Both the position numbers and the translations under genes were made by a program. 64,000 bases of DNA from Bombus terrestris. Taxonomy: Eukaryota > Arthropoda > Insecta > Hymenoptera > Apidae. The notes beneath the pieces were generated by a model. It did no database searches. It was not told the DNA's origin and saw nothing but the letters and a program-made list of their open reading frames with translations. Where the stretch lies: NCBI RefSeq assembly GCF_910591885.1, contig NC_063279.1, positions 8,680,001 to 8,744,000 of the forward strand, in the 5' to 3' direction. Within the stretch, counting starts at the first letter, position 1, and each line of letters starts with the position of its first letter. Shown here piece after piece: positions 12,438 through 24,510 of the stretch.

Positions 12438-12945
12438 TCGGTTGTCGCGGTATAACGGAGAACTTTAGAATCTTTAACGTTCATGTACGTCCGAGTATAA
12501 AATGAAAAACTTAACGAGCAAACGCACGTTAGATTGATTTTTATGAAACAGAAATTACAATAAATGAAATTATCACTCAGAAACTTTCACTCAGCGTTTC
12601 GTCTATCCTTGGTTCGTATGAATACCGAAAAATTCTATTTTATCATATCATTTATCTAGTAATCCTGATCAATTATTTTCTAATATTATAGAAAACCAGC
12701 AGGTGTTGCAACGTTCATTAACGAGCATGTACATATGTTAGCCACAAGATGTAAATTATACCTTTTAGTAAACAATTTCATTTGCCGTGGAAATTGAAGT
12801 TAGGACGTTTTAACGCATTTTATTCCCCTTTTTTGCTGGTTATGACGCTATAACCATAACGCACTGGCAATGGTAATAATATTTTTAAACTTTCTTTCTT
12901 TTGTTCATATTATGTTGCACATAAATATAGGTGAAATAAGGTAAT
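12438..12945. repeat. Duplicated segment, copy 2
   Basis: Second copy of the segment at 11455. It is near-identical over its length but carries about 10 extra bases (CCATAACGCA) near 12855. It shares the diagnostic variants TTGTCGCGG and GTTCATG with copy 3, suggesting that copies 2 and 3 separated more recently than copy 1. The minisatellite following it starts with the same variant order as that following copy 1, so the array was duplicated together with the segment. Confidence 0.88.
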
Positions 12946-13914
12946 AATAATAATAGTACCAATAATAGCAACAATAATAGAAACGATAATAGAAACGATA
13001 ACAGAAACAATAATAGTAACAATAATAGAAACAATAATAGTAAGAATAATAGTAAAAATAATAGTAACAATAATAGTAACAATAATAGAAATGATAATAG
13101 AAACAATAATAGAAACAATAATAGAAACAATAATAGTAACAAATTTGAAAGTTTGAATTTTTGAAAATTCAAATTCGAAAATTCAAATTTGAAAATTTGA
13201 AAATTTGAATTTTTGAAAATTTGGAAATTTGAAAATTTGAATTTTTGAAAATTTGAAAATTTGAAAATACAAATTTGAAAATTCAAACTTGAAAATTCAA
13301 ATTTGAAAAATTGAAAATTTGAATTTTTGAAATTTTGAATATTCAAATAATAATAGTAATAATAATAGTAAAACAATAATAGTAACAATAATAGTAACAA
13401 CAATAGAAACAATAATAGTAACAATAATAGTAACAATAATAGAAACAATAACAGTAACAATAATAGAAACAATAATAGAAACAATAATGGAAACAATAAT
13501 AGTAACAATAATAGAAACGACAACAGAAACGATAATAGAAACATAAATAGTAACAATAATAGAAACAATAATAGTAACAATAATAGTAACAAATTTGAAA
13601 GTTTGAATTTTTGAAAATTCAAATTCGAAAATTCAAATTTGAAAATTTGAAAATTTGAATTTTTGAAAATTTGGAAATTTGAAAATTTGAATTTTTGAAA
13701 ATTTGAAAATACAAATTTGAAAATTCAAACTTGAAAATTCAAATTTGAAAATTCAAATTTGAAAAATTGAAAATTTGAATTTTTGAAATTTTGAATATTC
13801 AAATAATAATAGTAACAATAATAGTAAAACAATAATAGTAACAATAGTAGTAACAATAATAGAAAGAATAATAGAAACAATAATAGTAACAATAATAGAA
13901 ACAATAATAGTAAC

Positions 13915-14827
13915 TGTATTTTCGAGCTATCGCGGGGAGACGCAATCGCGAGGAAACACGTCAACGGGAGTCGTAAATTCCCGTTACGATTCTAATGATC
14001 GACGCCGCGAGTAGATCGATCCCCTGATTTCCGTTAAGACAATAGGGGTGGTTGAATTAATATAAGTCCGTGATTGGTAGGGTTATGATTATATTTTTCT
14101 CCAACAGCTTCGTTTAATCACACACAATAGTAACGTCGTTGAGTCTGAAGATTGCCTGGATCTTGCTCAGATTCTGACTGCCAATCTGAGAGAGGAAGGC
14201 TCGTGGGTCGTAGTAGATGTGGCGATTGATCAGATCCAACTTTGACTGAATCGAATCAACAGGATCAACCGAAAGACTGAATGAGGAGACGTCGACTGCT
14301 TGACTCCGACTGTTTGACTTGGGTGGCTTGCACTGACGATTGACTCGAACGACTGACTGATTCGTACTACTCGAACGACTAACTTGACGATGGAGGTTTT
14401 GAACGAAGTAAGTTGATTCGTTGTTCGTACTTTCCGTTATGAACATGAGGACACAGATCCCCGTTACCATTAGCTAAGACGTTAACGATTGAAGTTGGGA
14501 TATGGAAGCATCCTAACGGCATGACTCGTTGGAAAACCCAGATATTTCTAATCTCTAAATGCCTGATTTTCCCTATCATATAATTAACAATTTTTCCCGT
14601 CATAACTACCAGCTTACTCCGTAATATTTAAGAATGTTCAATAAACCTAAGGACCTTTTAAGTACCCGCTATAAACCGAAAATGCTTGCAGGATTCAAGA
14701 TTTCTGCAAGCTAATGAGAATCGGTTTATGGTGGGCCTTAGTTTTATTGAGGATTCTCTAATGACGTTTGGGTCTGGACGGTCAGACATTAAAGTACGTC
14801 GCGCGGACCTTTTCACGCGACGTAACA
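13915..14827 (+). mobile_element. Solo LTR, 913 bp, inserted in the minisatellite
   Basis: A unique block starts with TGTATTTTCG and ends with ACGTAACA, so it has the 5'-TG...CA-3' ends of a long terminal repeat. It is flanked on both sides by GTAAC (13910-13914 and 14828-14832), a 5 bp target duplication. Removing the block plus one GTAAC restores a continuous AATAATAGTAACAATAATAG array. A TATAAG at 14061 and an AATAAA at 14640 lie in the order expected for a + strand LTR. There is no internal retroelement coding region or second LTR, so this is read as a solo LTR left by recombination. The family (Gypsy or BEL/Pao) cannot be assigned by eye. Confidence 0.8.
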
Positions 14828-16516
14828 GTAACAATAATAGAAACAATAATAGAAACAATAATAGTAGCAATAATAGAAACAATAATAGTAATAACAATAG
14901 TAACAGTAATAGTAACAATAATAGAAACGATAATAGAAACAATAATACTAACAATAATAGAAACAATAATAGTAACAATAATAGAAACGATAATAGAAAC
15001 AATAATAGAAACAATAATAGTAACAATAATAGTAACAATAATGGTAACAATAATAGAAACGATAATAGAAACAATAATGGAAAGAATAATAGAAACAATA
15101 ATAGTAACAACAATAGTCACAATAATAGTAACAATAATAGAAACGATAATAGTAACAATAATAGTAACAATAATAGAAACAATAATAGTAACAATAATAG
15201 TAACAATAATGGTAACAATAATAGAAACGATAATAGAAACAATAATAGAAACAATAATAGTAACAATAATAGTAACAAATTTGAAAGTTTGAATTTTTGA
15301 AAATTCAAATTCGAAAATTCAAATTTGAAAATTTGAAAATTTGAATTTTTGAAAATTTGGAAATTTGAAAATTTGAATTTTTGAAAATTTGAAAATACAA
15401 ATTTGAAAATTCAAACTTGAAAATTCAAAGTTGAAAAATTGAAAATTTGAATTTTTGAAATTTTGAATATTCAAATAATAATAGTAATAATAATAGTAAA
15501 ACAATAATAGTAACAATAATAGTAACAATAATAGAAACAATAATAGAAACAATAATAGTAACAATAATAGAAACAATAACAGTAACAATAATAGAAACAA
15601 TAATAGTAAGAATAATAGTAACAATAATAGTAACAATAATAGAAACAATAATAGTAAGAATAATAGTAACAATAATAGTAACAATAATAGAAACAATAAT
15701 AGAAACAATAATAGTAACAATAATAGTAACAATAATAGAAACAATAATAGTAACAATAATAGAAACGATAATAGAAACAATAATAGAAACAATAATAGTA
15801 ACAATAATAGTAACAAATTTGAAAGTTTGAATTTTTGAAAATTCAAATTCGAAAATTCAAATTTGAAAATTTGAAAATTTGAATTTTTGAAAATTTGGAA
15901 ATTTGAAAATACAAATTTGAAAATTCAAACTTGAAAATTCAAATTTGAAAAATTGAAAATTTGAATTTTTAAAATTTTGAATATTCAAATAATAATAGTA
16001 ACAATAATAGTAACAATAATAGAAACAATAATAGAAACAATAATAGTAACAATAATAGAAATAATAATAGTAACAATAATAGAAACGATAATAGAAACAA
16101 TAATGGAAACAATAATAGAAACAATAATAGTAACAACAATAGTCACAATAATAGTAACAATAATAGGAACGATAATAGAAACAATAATAGAAACAATAAT
16201 AGTAACAATAATAGTAACAAATTTGAAAGTTTGAATTTTTGAAAATTCAAATTCGAAAATTCAAATTTGAAAATTTGAAAATTTGAATTTTTGAAAATTT
16301 GAAAATTTGAAAATACAAATTTGAAAATTCAAATTTGAAAATTCAAATTTGAAAAATTGAAAATTTGAATTTTTGAAATTTTGAATATTCAAATAATAAT
16401 AGTAACAATAATAGTAACAATAATAGAAACAATAATAGAAACAATAATAGTAACAATAATAGAAACAATAATAGTAACAATAATAGAAACTATAATAGTA
16501 ACAATAGTAACAATAG

Positions 16517-16729
16517 TCGGTTGTCGCGGTATAACGGAGAACTTTAGAATCTTTAACGTTCATGTACGTCCGAATATAAAAGGAAAAACTTAACGAGTAA
16601 ACGCACGTTAGATTGATTTTTATGAAACAGAAATTACAATAAATGAAATTATCACTCAGAAACTTTCACTCAGCGTTTCGTCTATCCTTGGTTCGTACGA
16701 ATACCGAAAAATTCTATTTTATCATATCA
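16517..16729. repeat. Duplicated segment, truncated copy 3
   Basis: 213 bp matching the first part of copies 1 and 2, ending abruptly after ATCATATCA. Copies 1 and 2 continue with TTTATCTAG at this point, while this copy joins unrelated sequence starting CCCTGAGGACG. The breakpoint marks the right edge of the amplified locus. Confidence 0.85.
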
Positions 16730-16869
16730 CCCTGAGGACGACACGCCGATACGCGGCAAACTCGCGTTACTTTCGCCTAGATCTAGTCACCAGGCAGTTA
16801 AGAGCACTGGAACTCGCGTTCCTCTCTGTAACTTTCAGGTTATGAAACTGCGCGGCCCTTGAGAGAATG

Positions 16870-17290
16870 GATGATGACGTTTATCGAGGTGTTTGAGGTT
16901 TCGCAATGAGGAAGCTTTCATGATTTTTGACACTTTATGGAACCACTCTGAGATTTTGCACGTTTTATGGAAACGTCCGACATTTTTGACATTTTATTAA
17001 ACCTTGCAAGATTTTTGGTATTTTACGTAATATGTGTAACGGTTGACGGGATATTTATTGAGTTGTTTGGGGTTTGATAATGAATTCTATGCAATCTTCT
17101 GTAATTTTTAATAATTTTGGAATATTGTGGAATCTTCCGAGTTTTCAGACATTTTATAGAATTTTAAGATTTTAGGTATTTTATGTATATATATATAATA
17201 GTTGATGGTAAGTTTGCTGAGCAGTTTGAGGTTTAGTAATGAGAAATCTGAGACTGTTGGCATTTTATAGAATCTTCAATCGTTTTATCG
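16870..17290. repeat. Decayed tandem repeat, about 165 bp period
   Basis: Three related phrases recur at about 16890 (GTGTTTGAGGTTTCGCAATGAGG), 17060 (GTTGTTTGGGGTTTGATAATGAA) and 17221 (GCAGTTTGAGGTTTAGTAATGAG). Between them the motif ACATTTTAT(G/A)GAA recurs. The units are diverged, so this is an old tandem duplication. It lies just beyond the younger compound satellite, but its sequence is unrelated to it. Confidence 0.6.
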
Positions 17291-19838
17291 TTTTTATTAG
17301 GAAATACATTTTTACCAGTTGATTTTATTTTGTTGCTATTAATTGTATTCATATCAGAAGGAACTTGGCACAAAAGTGTTCTATAGTGTTTTTCATTTAA
17401 ATATGAAAAAGGTTTCTATAGAATTCTTAATGATCTTATTTTCACCCTGTTACTCCTACTTTTTATACTACAAGGACGTTAGAATAGGAGGGTGAAAGTT
17501 TCACTGTGTTTGTAGTTTGAGAGTTCGCGGAGTGGTTGATAGATTTTTTTATTGAAGCATGAAAAAGAAAGATGAGGGTTGGTTCGAGATGTATCGAGGC
17601 TGTAATATCGGCCTCGAACACGACGACTTCTCTTGCGAAAGGTATCAAGAAATTCAAACCTAAACCGAATTCAACGTTGAATTTACGCATGCTTTCCAAA
17701 CATTTCCATTTCCCCATCCATAATCCTAGTCTTCTTGCCGCGATAATATCACCCCTTCGAACTTCGTCAAGAAGAGCGACGGCTGAAGGAAATATGAGAT
17801 GCTTGTGTTGATTTTAAAGTCGATGTATTACCCTAACAGGCCTGGAGCTTGAGGAATATTACTGGCAATTGGATACTTTCTCCCCCTTTCATTTAACGAT
17901 CACAAAAACCATGAAAATTACATTTCTTATCTCCTATATTCTATTAAGTTTCCTTTTAATCCTAACTTTCTATAAATTTCCAGTGAAATATTTCAATTTA
18001 AATATGTCCAAAAATTACTCACTTTCTTACAATTTAAATTCCCAATGGCGACGAGAGTGATCTTCTAGTAAATCAATTCCTTATCAAAACATTTCATGAA
18101 AAGAAACTTCGCTTGTACGCTTATAATAACTGAACAGGGTCTTTTAACATTGCCGAAGAAATCCACGAATCAACGTGTTCCCTTCTCATCCTGATCACCT
18201 TTTCGTAAAATGACAAATCAATTGCATCAACATTAAAATTCCACCAAGTGTATTTCTTCTAAAGAATAGTAGCGGATTTTTATGCAAATTTATATTGTCA
18301 TCAGCGCAATTAGAGAGATAGAACTTTATTTTAATCTTATAGATTTTCGTGTATTATACGTATTCTGTCCGCTTTCGGTTTGTCATAAACGCATAAAAAT
18401 CAACCAATATTACATTATACAATAGTATTACCGATTTCCATCAAAATCGTCGATTCCCATCTTTCCTCCTTAGCCTGATTGTTTTTCCAAAATACGCCGA
18501 ATCGATCGCACGGAGGACGAACCTGACTTTCTTAATGCGACAGAGGTTGTCCACCACTGCGTCGACAATCGACCCCGACGTTATCGTAGTCGTCGGAAGG
18601 GTCGCGACAGAGCATATGAAAGTCGGAGGGCAAAGTAGCGAGGGTAGCCAGGCCAGGGTGAGGGAAAGTGCAATGTCTGTCTGCCCCATTCCCTTGGACG
18701 TCGTCGCCACACATCTAGTCTTGTCTGTCGAGGGCAGACTATATACACGTATATGGAGAGGATGAGCGAAAGCAGACGCCGACAGTGGTAAACATAGTGC
18801 TCTTGAAAAATAGAACACTCGTTAGCGTATTCGAGCGTGTCAGAAACGAGGGTTGAGTTGGAAAAAGAAGGGAAGGAGAGGCTGACTTTCTTGTCCTCCC
18901 TCTCTTTGTCTACGTCTCTCGTCGGCTAGGATTCGCTTTCCATCGACCGATTTAACAAGGACCTACCCACTAAACGTTTTCCAACTTCCGTTTTATCCTT
19001 CCAATCCAGGCTACGCGCTTACCGGATGTTCAGATAACGTTAGACGTGGTTAAAAATAATTTGGGACCAAACGGGCATCGATGACAGCTTCTGTTTCTTT
19101 TTTAAGTTTCCACATTCTTTTTTCTACGGAAAATGTATACTCTGGCTTACTTGAGATACTATCTGCTTATTGTTCGTGATAAATGGTAGCAATTCCAAGT
19201 CACGGAATAATTGTTCGTTCAAATAGTTATAAGTTTAGATCATGTAATAGCTGTTCATTCAAATCGTTGCAACTTAAATCACTCGAATATTTGCGTAACT
19301 AATGATTAGAGAAGTTAATTCTACACTTGAGAAATAAAATAATCGTAAGCTAGGTTCGTTCTTTTCAAAATCGAGTTGTATAGATCATTTTACCGTTCTT
19401 GCTTTATATCGCCAAACGCGAATAAAATTCCTAATGGATTCCCCTAGCTTCTTAACTCCTTCCTTTCGCCCCGTTCCTTCTGTTCCGTTCCATGTTTCTT
19501 TCCTTCCGTTACTTCCCTTCTTCCTTTTCCTTCTCCACTTTCATCGCGTTCCCTTTCTTCCGTGCTTTCCTTTCCATTTGTCTTTTTCGCCCTTTCTTCC
19601 TCCCTCTCCATTTCCTGCTTTTCTTCCTTTCTGTCCTTCCATCCTTGCTCGGTAAATAATCCACTAAAACAGTTATTCGTTACATAACAAATAGAATGTA
19701 TATACCGATTTATGGGAAATTTGAGAGTGAGAAAATGCAGAAAATGTATACAATGTGTAAAACATATGCAAAACATCCAAAATATATAGTACTTAACATA
19801 GTAATTAATGTATGAAGAAAATTTCATTCTTTTAATTA
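17291..19838. other. Spacer with a GC-elevated patch and a pyrimidine tract
   Basis: AT-rich except for a moderately GC-rich patch at about 18480-18960. A strongly pyrimidine-rich tract follows at about 19440-19650 on the + strand (repeated TTCCTT, CCCTTTC, TTCTTCC). Frames of about 125 codons at 18441-18818 and 19444-19827 on the - strand have no recognisable domains. The second is simply the purine side of the pyrimidine tract. No gene is called. Confidence 0.5.
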
Positions 19839-20053
19839 TTAGGTTGTCCCAAAATGTGCCTTTCTTTTACAAACGCGTACTTTACATCAATGTATCCTTA
19901 TACAAACATGAAACCTAATCTGTCAAACGTTGTGGTCTTTATCTTAATGGAACAAAATGGATCATAGATAATTCAATAAAGTAATATAAAACAAAAAATG
20001 TTCTGCATCTATCAATTCCATATAAAACGAAAGAGACTTCTGAAACAATCTAA
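19839..20053. mobile_element. Mariner-type internally deleted remnant, 215 bp, TA target duplication
   Basis: The left end reads TTAGGTTGTCCCAAAATG. The right end in reverse complement is TTAGATTGTTTCAGAAGTC, and both continue into a CTTTC(G/T)TTTTA-like stretch, giving imperfect inverted repeats of about 30 bp. TA flanks both sides (19837-19838, 20054-20055). The TTAGGTTGTCC(C)AAAA terminus is, as far as I recall, typical of mariner elements in bees and other insects. The interior is too short for a transposase, so this is a deletion derivative or MITE. Confidence 0.78.
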
Positions 20054-20055
20054 TA

Positions 20056-22900
20056 TATCGACGAAAGTATGAATTTGTATAAATATTCGCTGTCTAATAA
20101 TACATATATAACATCATCGAACAAAATATATCGTTACTCTAAGAAACTAAAATATAAAGAATCGAACCACGCGTTCATAATCTGCAAAGTATTGTCATTC
20201 TACGATTGTCTTATCTCGTTTAGAGCGTATCGAAATATTCATGATTAACCAGAGCTAAGACAAAATGAAATTCGTGAGAGGGTCGATCGCGTCTTTTCCG
20301 TCCGATTACTCGCAGGGGGTAAGCGTATCACGTTCCACGAAGTCAGAAGGCAATTTGTCATGGCAACGTGGAGAGCGTTTCAGCGAAGTTTGGAACGGGG
20401 GCATTGGTGCCATCCTGGCTGCTGCAACATCGTGCCGCATAGCGTTCGCAAGAACAAGAAGATACCGTTGATCGTCCGACCGAGCTCTTGGCACGCTCTC
20501 AACAGAGTTGAATGTACCGTCTAATTTTATGCACACCCTCGTGAGCACTGTTTTTCTCTAGGTCTAGTGCAAATACCTCGTCCTTTTCGCCAACCCCATC
20601 GACGATGATCTGTGTCGGCACACTTTTTTGCGCGTCTCGAAACTTCTCTTACTCGACTCTGCCTGTTCGCGAATAACTAGACAGAATAGAACACGCAATC
20701 AGCATGCTTATGTATATTGTCTCGACGAGCGTATCGATTGCTAGTAACTTGGCACAGGGATACGTGTAAGTACGTATATCCTTTGTTTCGAATGGAACCA
20801 GAGAGAATGGAGAAGATGCTGACCGAGTGCATAGATCGAAATGCAAAGGGAAACTCGATGACTATAAATACTAGTCCTTTTAAATTTATTTTGCATTTTG
20901 GAATTATTTATGGCGTCTTTTCTTATAAGAAATAAATTTATGGGAATAGGTCATTTGGTTATTAAGATGTTCAATATTTGGATAGTATATGTACACGCAG
21001 TTAGTGGCTAAAATCGGCAATAGAACTGATTGGTTTAGTTTCTGAGAGACTTAGATTTAGGGCTAGTTGAACGAAGCTGGATATTATTTATTTTCTACCG
21101 AAATTTATTTTTACAAGGTTAGATCGTTTCATAAAATATCATAGATATTTTCTTAGGTATTTTATCTTCAATTACTTTCGAACAGTCTACCGAAATAGAG
21201 CGTATTCATGTATTGAAATCACGAAGAAACGGAATCGTCGTCCAGTTACGAGTGAATTCATCGAGAATTGTCAGCGCGCGTTTCGAGGAATTGCAAAAAC
21301 ATGCAAATGACCAGGCCAAAAGGGGTGAAGTCGAAGAGGGTGAACAGGGCGCACGCGCGTACCGGAACTCGTTCTTGCACGGGTTCGTACCACGACTACG
21401 TAACACACAAGCATCGGTCAGGGACGAGGGAGGAGGGATTAGTGTTCGTCTGATGTGAAGAGACACGGGAAAGGAGGCTCTCTCTTTTGAATGTCAATGT
21501 CTTTGTCTCTCAACCGCGCTATTGCATCTCGCGAAACGGTTCCCACTGACGTAACCTAGAGGGTTCGTTTCCCTTCCACGTTTCCCGACCAGTTTCCGAG
21601 TAAGAAGAATATATTTCTTATGGAATTAAAAAAAGAAAAAGCTATCTCGTTACGTACGTCGACAGAATTACAGATTGATATTTCTGACAGAATTCCTTCC
21701 ACAAATTCACTTACGAATCTTCATTCGACTGAGAAACCCTTTCGTTTGCTTTACAATTATATTTACTCACGTATGTCTTATTTTCAAAGCAATTCTCTAG
21801 AACTGAAAATATAGAACCTCTTTCTAGAATTGGAGATTTGTAACTACGAACTCTCTCGTCTTTTTATTTTTCCATTTATTTTATCTATTTTTATATATTA
21901 TTCTATGTACTATGAAAGATAATTACATATGGATCCTCGCATAATCATTTTTATATTCTTCGATCTACAATAATTACTATTAACTAAATAATTTGCAACG
22001 GTACAACGATAACAACGACCAAAGAAATTCAATATCCATATGCTGACATGAAATCGCGAAACAATTCTGTGGCCATTGATTTTCCACCCCTAAATAACCG
22101 GTATCATGCTCGAATATGGACGGCACTCTCTATGTTCCAATGAAAACGGCCTAGCACGCTGCATCTTACGATCGTTGCTCGTGAGATGATTCGACACAGA
22201 ATTCCCATAACCCTTTTATCGTTAGCAAAAAGGCAAGGCTGGCTGGTAATGGAGACCAGCCGATTAAAGCTGGGCGAAAGTAGCGTTCCGCTTCGTTCCA
22301 CCCCATAATCGTATTTCTGGTCACATGAAAATCGGTCTCCGAGCCAAGAAGCCAAGCAAACTTCTCAACCCCTGAATGGGAGGGGTTGGCAGAGGAGAAG
22401 GCGATGCCACCAAACTACGAACAGGGGGTAGTGTAAGGGAATAGAAGTGAAACAGCAACAGAAGTCACAAAATTCAATTGCACAGAGGGAGAGAGGAGAA
22501 ATTCTGAAGCCTCGAGGAAACAAACACGTACTGTTCCTGTTTCGACAAGTAGATTACCGTGCAGACAGTGAGGTGCCATGCTGTTTACTGTCAAATTGTA
22601 TTGTCACGACTTTGTGGCATAAATGTAACTGAATGAAATATCATCAAAGGTAATTGAAAAATTCGTGAGAGTATGTTAGGTCAGGATATTAGGAAAATTA
22701 ATTAATAATAAAATTGGTCGTTAAACAAGGTACTCGTGTTTTACATTACGTTCTGACAAAAGTGTGGATATGTAAGGATCCGAAATCTCAAACAGGGTCA
22801 CATTTTGAATTGTTATCGTTGTATTAGGGGCGTCCTATACATTGCGTAGTGTAGGCTAGTGAAATAGAAATTTAAATTTATATTTCAATTTCACGGTTTC
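20056..22900. other. Spacer with GC-elevated patches
   Basis: AT-rich overall, with GC-elevated patches at about 20260-20620, 21280-21460 and 22080-22400. A 68-codon ATG frame at 20265-20471 has a favourable AAAATG context but no recognisable domain, and I do not call it a gene. No RNA gene or clear repeat is seen. Confidence 0.45.
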
Positions 22901-22984
22901 TTAAACGTGCTAACATGTATGGGATATGCAAAATATATAAAATATTCATACAATATGCAAAAATATATAAAATATTCAATGTGG

Positions 22985-23080
22985 TGTGCTCATTATAATA
23001 TTTATGGATCGAACAAATCTCTCTTTCTAGATTCTGTCTCTTTAGCTGTGTTCATGAAAAAATAAATTTACACGATCGTC
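22985..23080. repeat. Interspersed repeat family member (copy at 23 kb)
   Basis: Contains the phrase GTGCTCATTATAATATTTATGGATCGAACAAATCT followed about 25 bases later by TGTTCATGAAAAAATAAATTTACA. The same order of phrases occurs at 43.5 kb and 59.0 kb, diverged. This suggests an old dispersed repeat of at least 100 bp. Boundaries and class are unknown. Confidence 0.4.
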
Positions 23081-23239
23081 CAAACTTTAATGATAATCGC
23101 CACCCTTTATCGCGCGAAACGCTAAAACAGAATACAGTTTTAAACGGATTTGCAGAATCTCAAGTTACGATAATACGCTACTTTCATTTCCATAATATAT
23201 TTCTGAAATTAGTGTTGAATAACATAAACGAAGAAGAAG

Positions 23240-24049
23240 TTGAACGCCAAAGCGATCAACAGGAACGCCTCGGCATCGAGCCATCTTTCTCGAAAAGTTC
23301 GTAGAAGCCCGCGGTCGAATCTCGGGGGTGTCAACGCCGAACAAAATCTAGCGGATCTCTTCGTCTCCCGAACTCACTCTGAAACAAGAATCCCCATCCA
23401 CAAATGCATGAACCTTGATTCTGTATGCAACCTCTCTGGCCGAAGATTAAACGCTGACCCTTCTCTCTTGAAAATCCAGGAAAACCCGATCCAAGGAAGC
23501 TCAGATGCTTGCGCATACAGAAACAAAAATAGCCTCGTCCTGCTCACGATAATAGCCTCGAAATAAATAAAGGTAAAACTAGATCTAGGAGAAACAAGGT
23601 GAAGCAGGGAAGGGAGTCTCGGTGAAGAATAAGGGTGAAAGGGGTGGCGAAATGCGGACAGAAGGAACGAAAGAGAGAAAAAAAAGGAATAATCCAACCG
23701 ATGAAGATGAAAACGTGAAAGAAAGAAAGAAAAAAGGAGAGACACAGAGAGAAGGGCACACAGGAAGAAAGGGAACGAGGGAAATAGAGAAAACGAGACA
23801 GAAACATCGTCTGGCTTCGGGGCTCTCTGGAAGGAGGTTGTAGGCTAGGGAAGGTAGGAGGTTGAGGTCGCCGCCGCTCGCGGGAACGAGGCATTGACCT
23901 CCAGTGAGTTAGGATGTCTGCCGGTATTGATTCGGCGGCGGTGCAGCGGACTCGGGGGCGGCGAAACAGGAATACGGGAGTACCGGGATGTCGGAGAGGG
24001 TTGGTGGCCTGTGACGCCTGGAGGGACGACACCCCTATGGATAGGGGGT

Positions 24050-24084
<35 letters not shown>

Positions 24085-24480
24085 ATACTTGGTGGAACAG
24101 AGACGCGTTTACGTGTATGGGACTGTGCTGCACAGGGGGAAAGAGAGGGTGCAACGTACTGGGGCAAACTTTCATCTCACTTGTGGTCCCGTGCCTCCGA
24201 TATCTCTTTCCCTCTTTTGCTCGCGTTTGACGCTCGTCCGTTCTGCTTTTCGCACGAGCAAAAAGAGGAACGAGCTCGCAGACAGGGCGGTTGCCAAGCT
24301 GAAAGACCTATTAAAAAATCCTACGGACCTGGAGCCAGTTCGAGGAAGATGGCTCCTACTTATTAGCGCCAACAGTATCGGCGAAGGGGACGAAGAAACG
24401 GTTAACGGAAGTGCCGTCTTGTTCCTGAGATTTTCTTTCTTTTCCATCATCGTCCTTCGACCGTATCTGGGGTAGAAACT
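23240..24480. other. Purine-rich and GC-elevated block with GGCT microsatellite
   Basis: A mostly purine + strand runs from about 23580 to 23860, followed by a CpG-rich patch to about 24370. Long open frames on both strands (for example 207 codons, - strand 23544-24167, and 193 codons, + strand 23894-24475) overlap each other and cross the microsatellite. They contain low-complexity runs such as alternating glycine and tryptophan, so they are composition artefacts. The block could be regulatory. Confidence 0.4.
24051..24084. repeat. GGCT tetranucleotide microsatellite
   Basis: About eight and a half consecutive GGCT units. It is the only long tetranucleotide array in the window and probably length-polymorphic. 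Confidence 0.9.
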
Positions 24481-24510
24481 TGTTGCTGGGGAAATTTTGA
24501 CATTTCTTCG

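Larger units (their letters stand above)
11423..16729. repeat. Compound satellite locus: 12 bp minisatellite, AT-rich blocks and a duplicated segment
   Basis: The locus alternates three ingredients. First is a degenerate minisatellite built from 12 bp units such as AACAATAATAGT and AACAATAATAGA. Second are about 165-215 bp AT-rich blocks made of short inverted phrases like AAATTTGAAAATTCAAATTTG-type words. Third is an approximately 0.5 kb non-repetitive segment present at 11455-11950 and 12438-12945, with a truncated copy at 16517-16729. The AT blocks lie at about 12148-12312, 13141-13347, 13591-13803, 15277-15475, 15815-15990 and 16219-16393. A solo LTR interrupts the array at 13915. The long leucine- or asparagine-rich frames translated from it are repeat artefacts. 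Confidence 0.9.

Noticed and set aside
14114..14470. 118-codon minus-strand frame inside the LTR
   Set aside because: It is antisense to the inferred LTR orientation, within an element that is normally non-coding, and matches no retroelement protein.
11892..16593. Long leucine-, isoleucine/threonine- or asparagine-rich open frames
   Set aside because: They are translations of the 12 bp minisatellite in different frames on both strands; a period divisible by three with no stop words keeps all frames open.
11423..16729. CRISPR-like alternation of repeats and spacers
   Set aside because: Units are degenerate 12 bp minisatellite and AT blocks, there are no unique spacers of constant length, and the sequence is eukaryotic.
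23544..24475. Overlapping frames of 207 and 193 codons
   Set aside because: They cross the purine tract and the GGCT microsatellite, giving low-complexity peptides, and lie on opposite strands of the same DNA.
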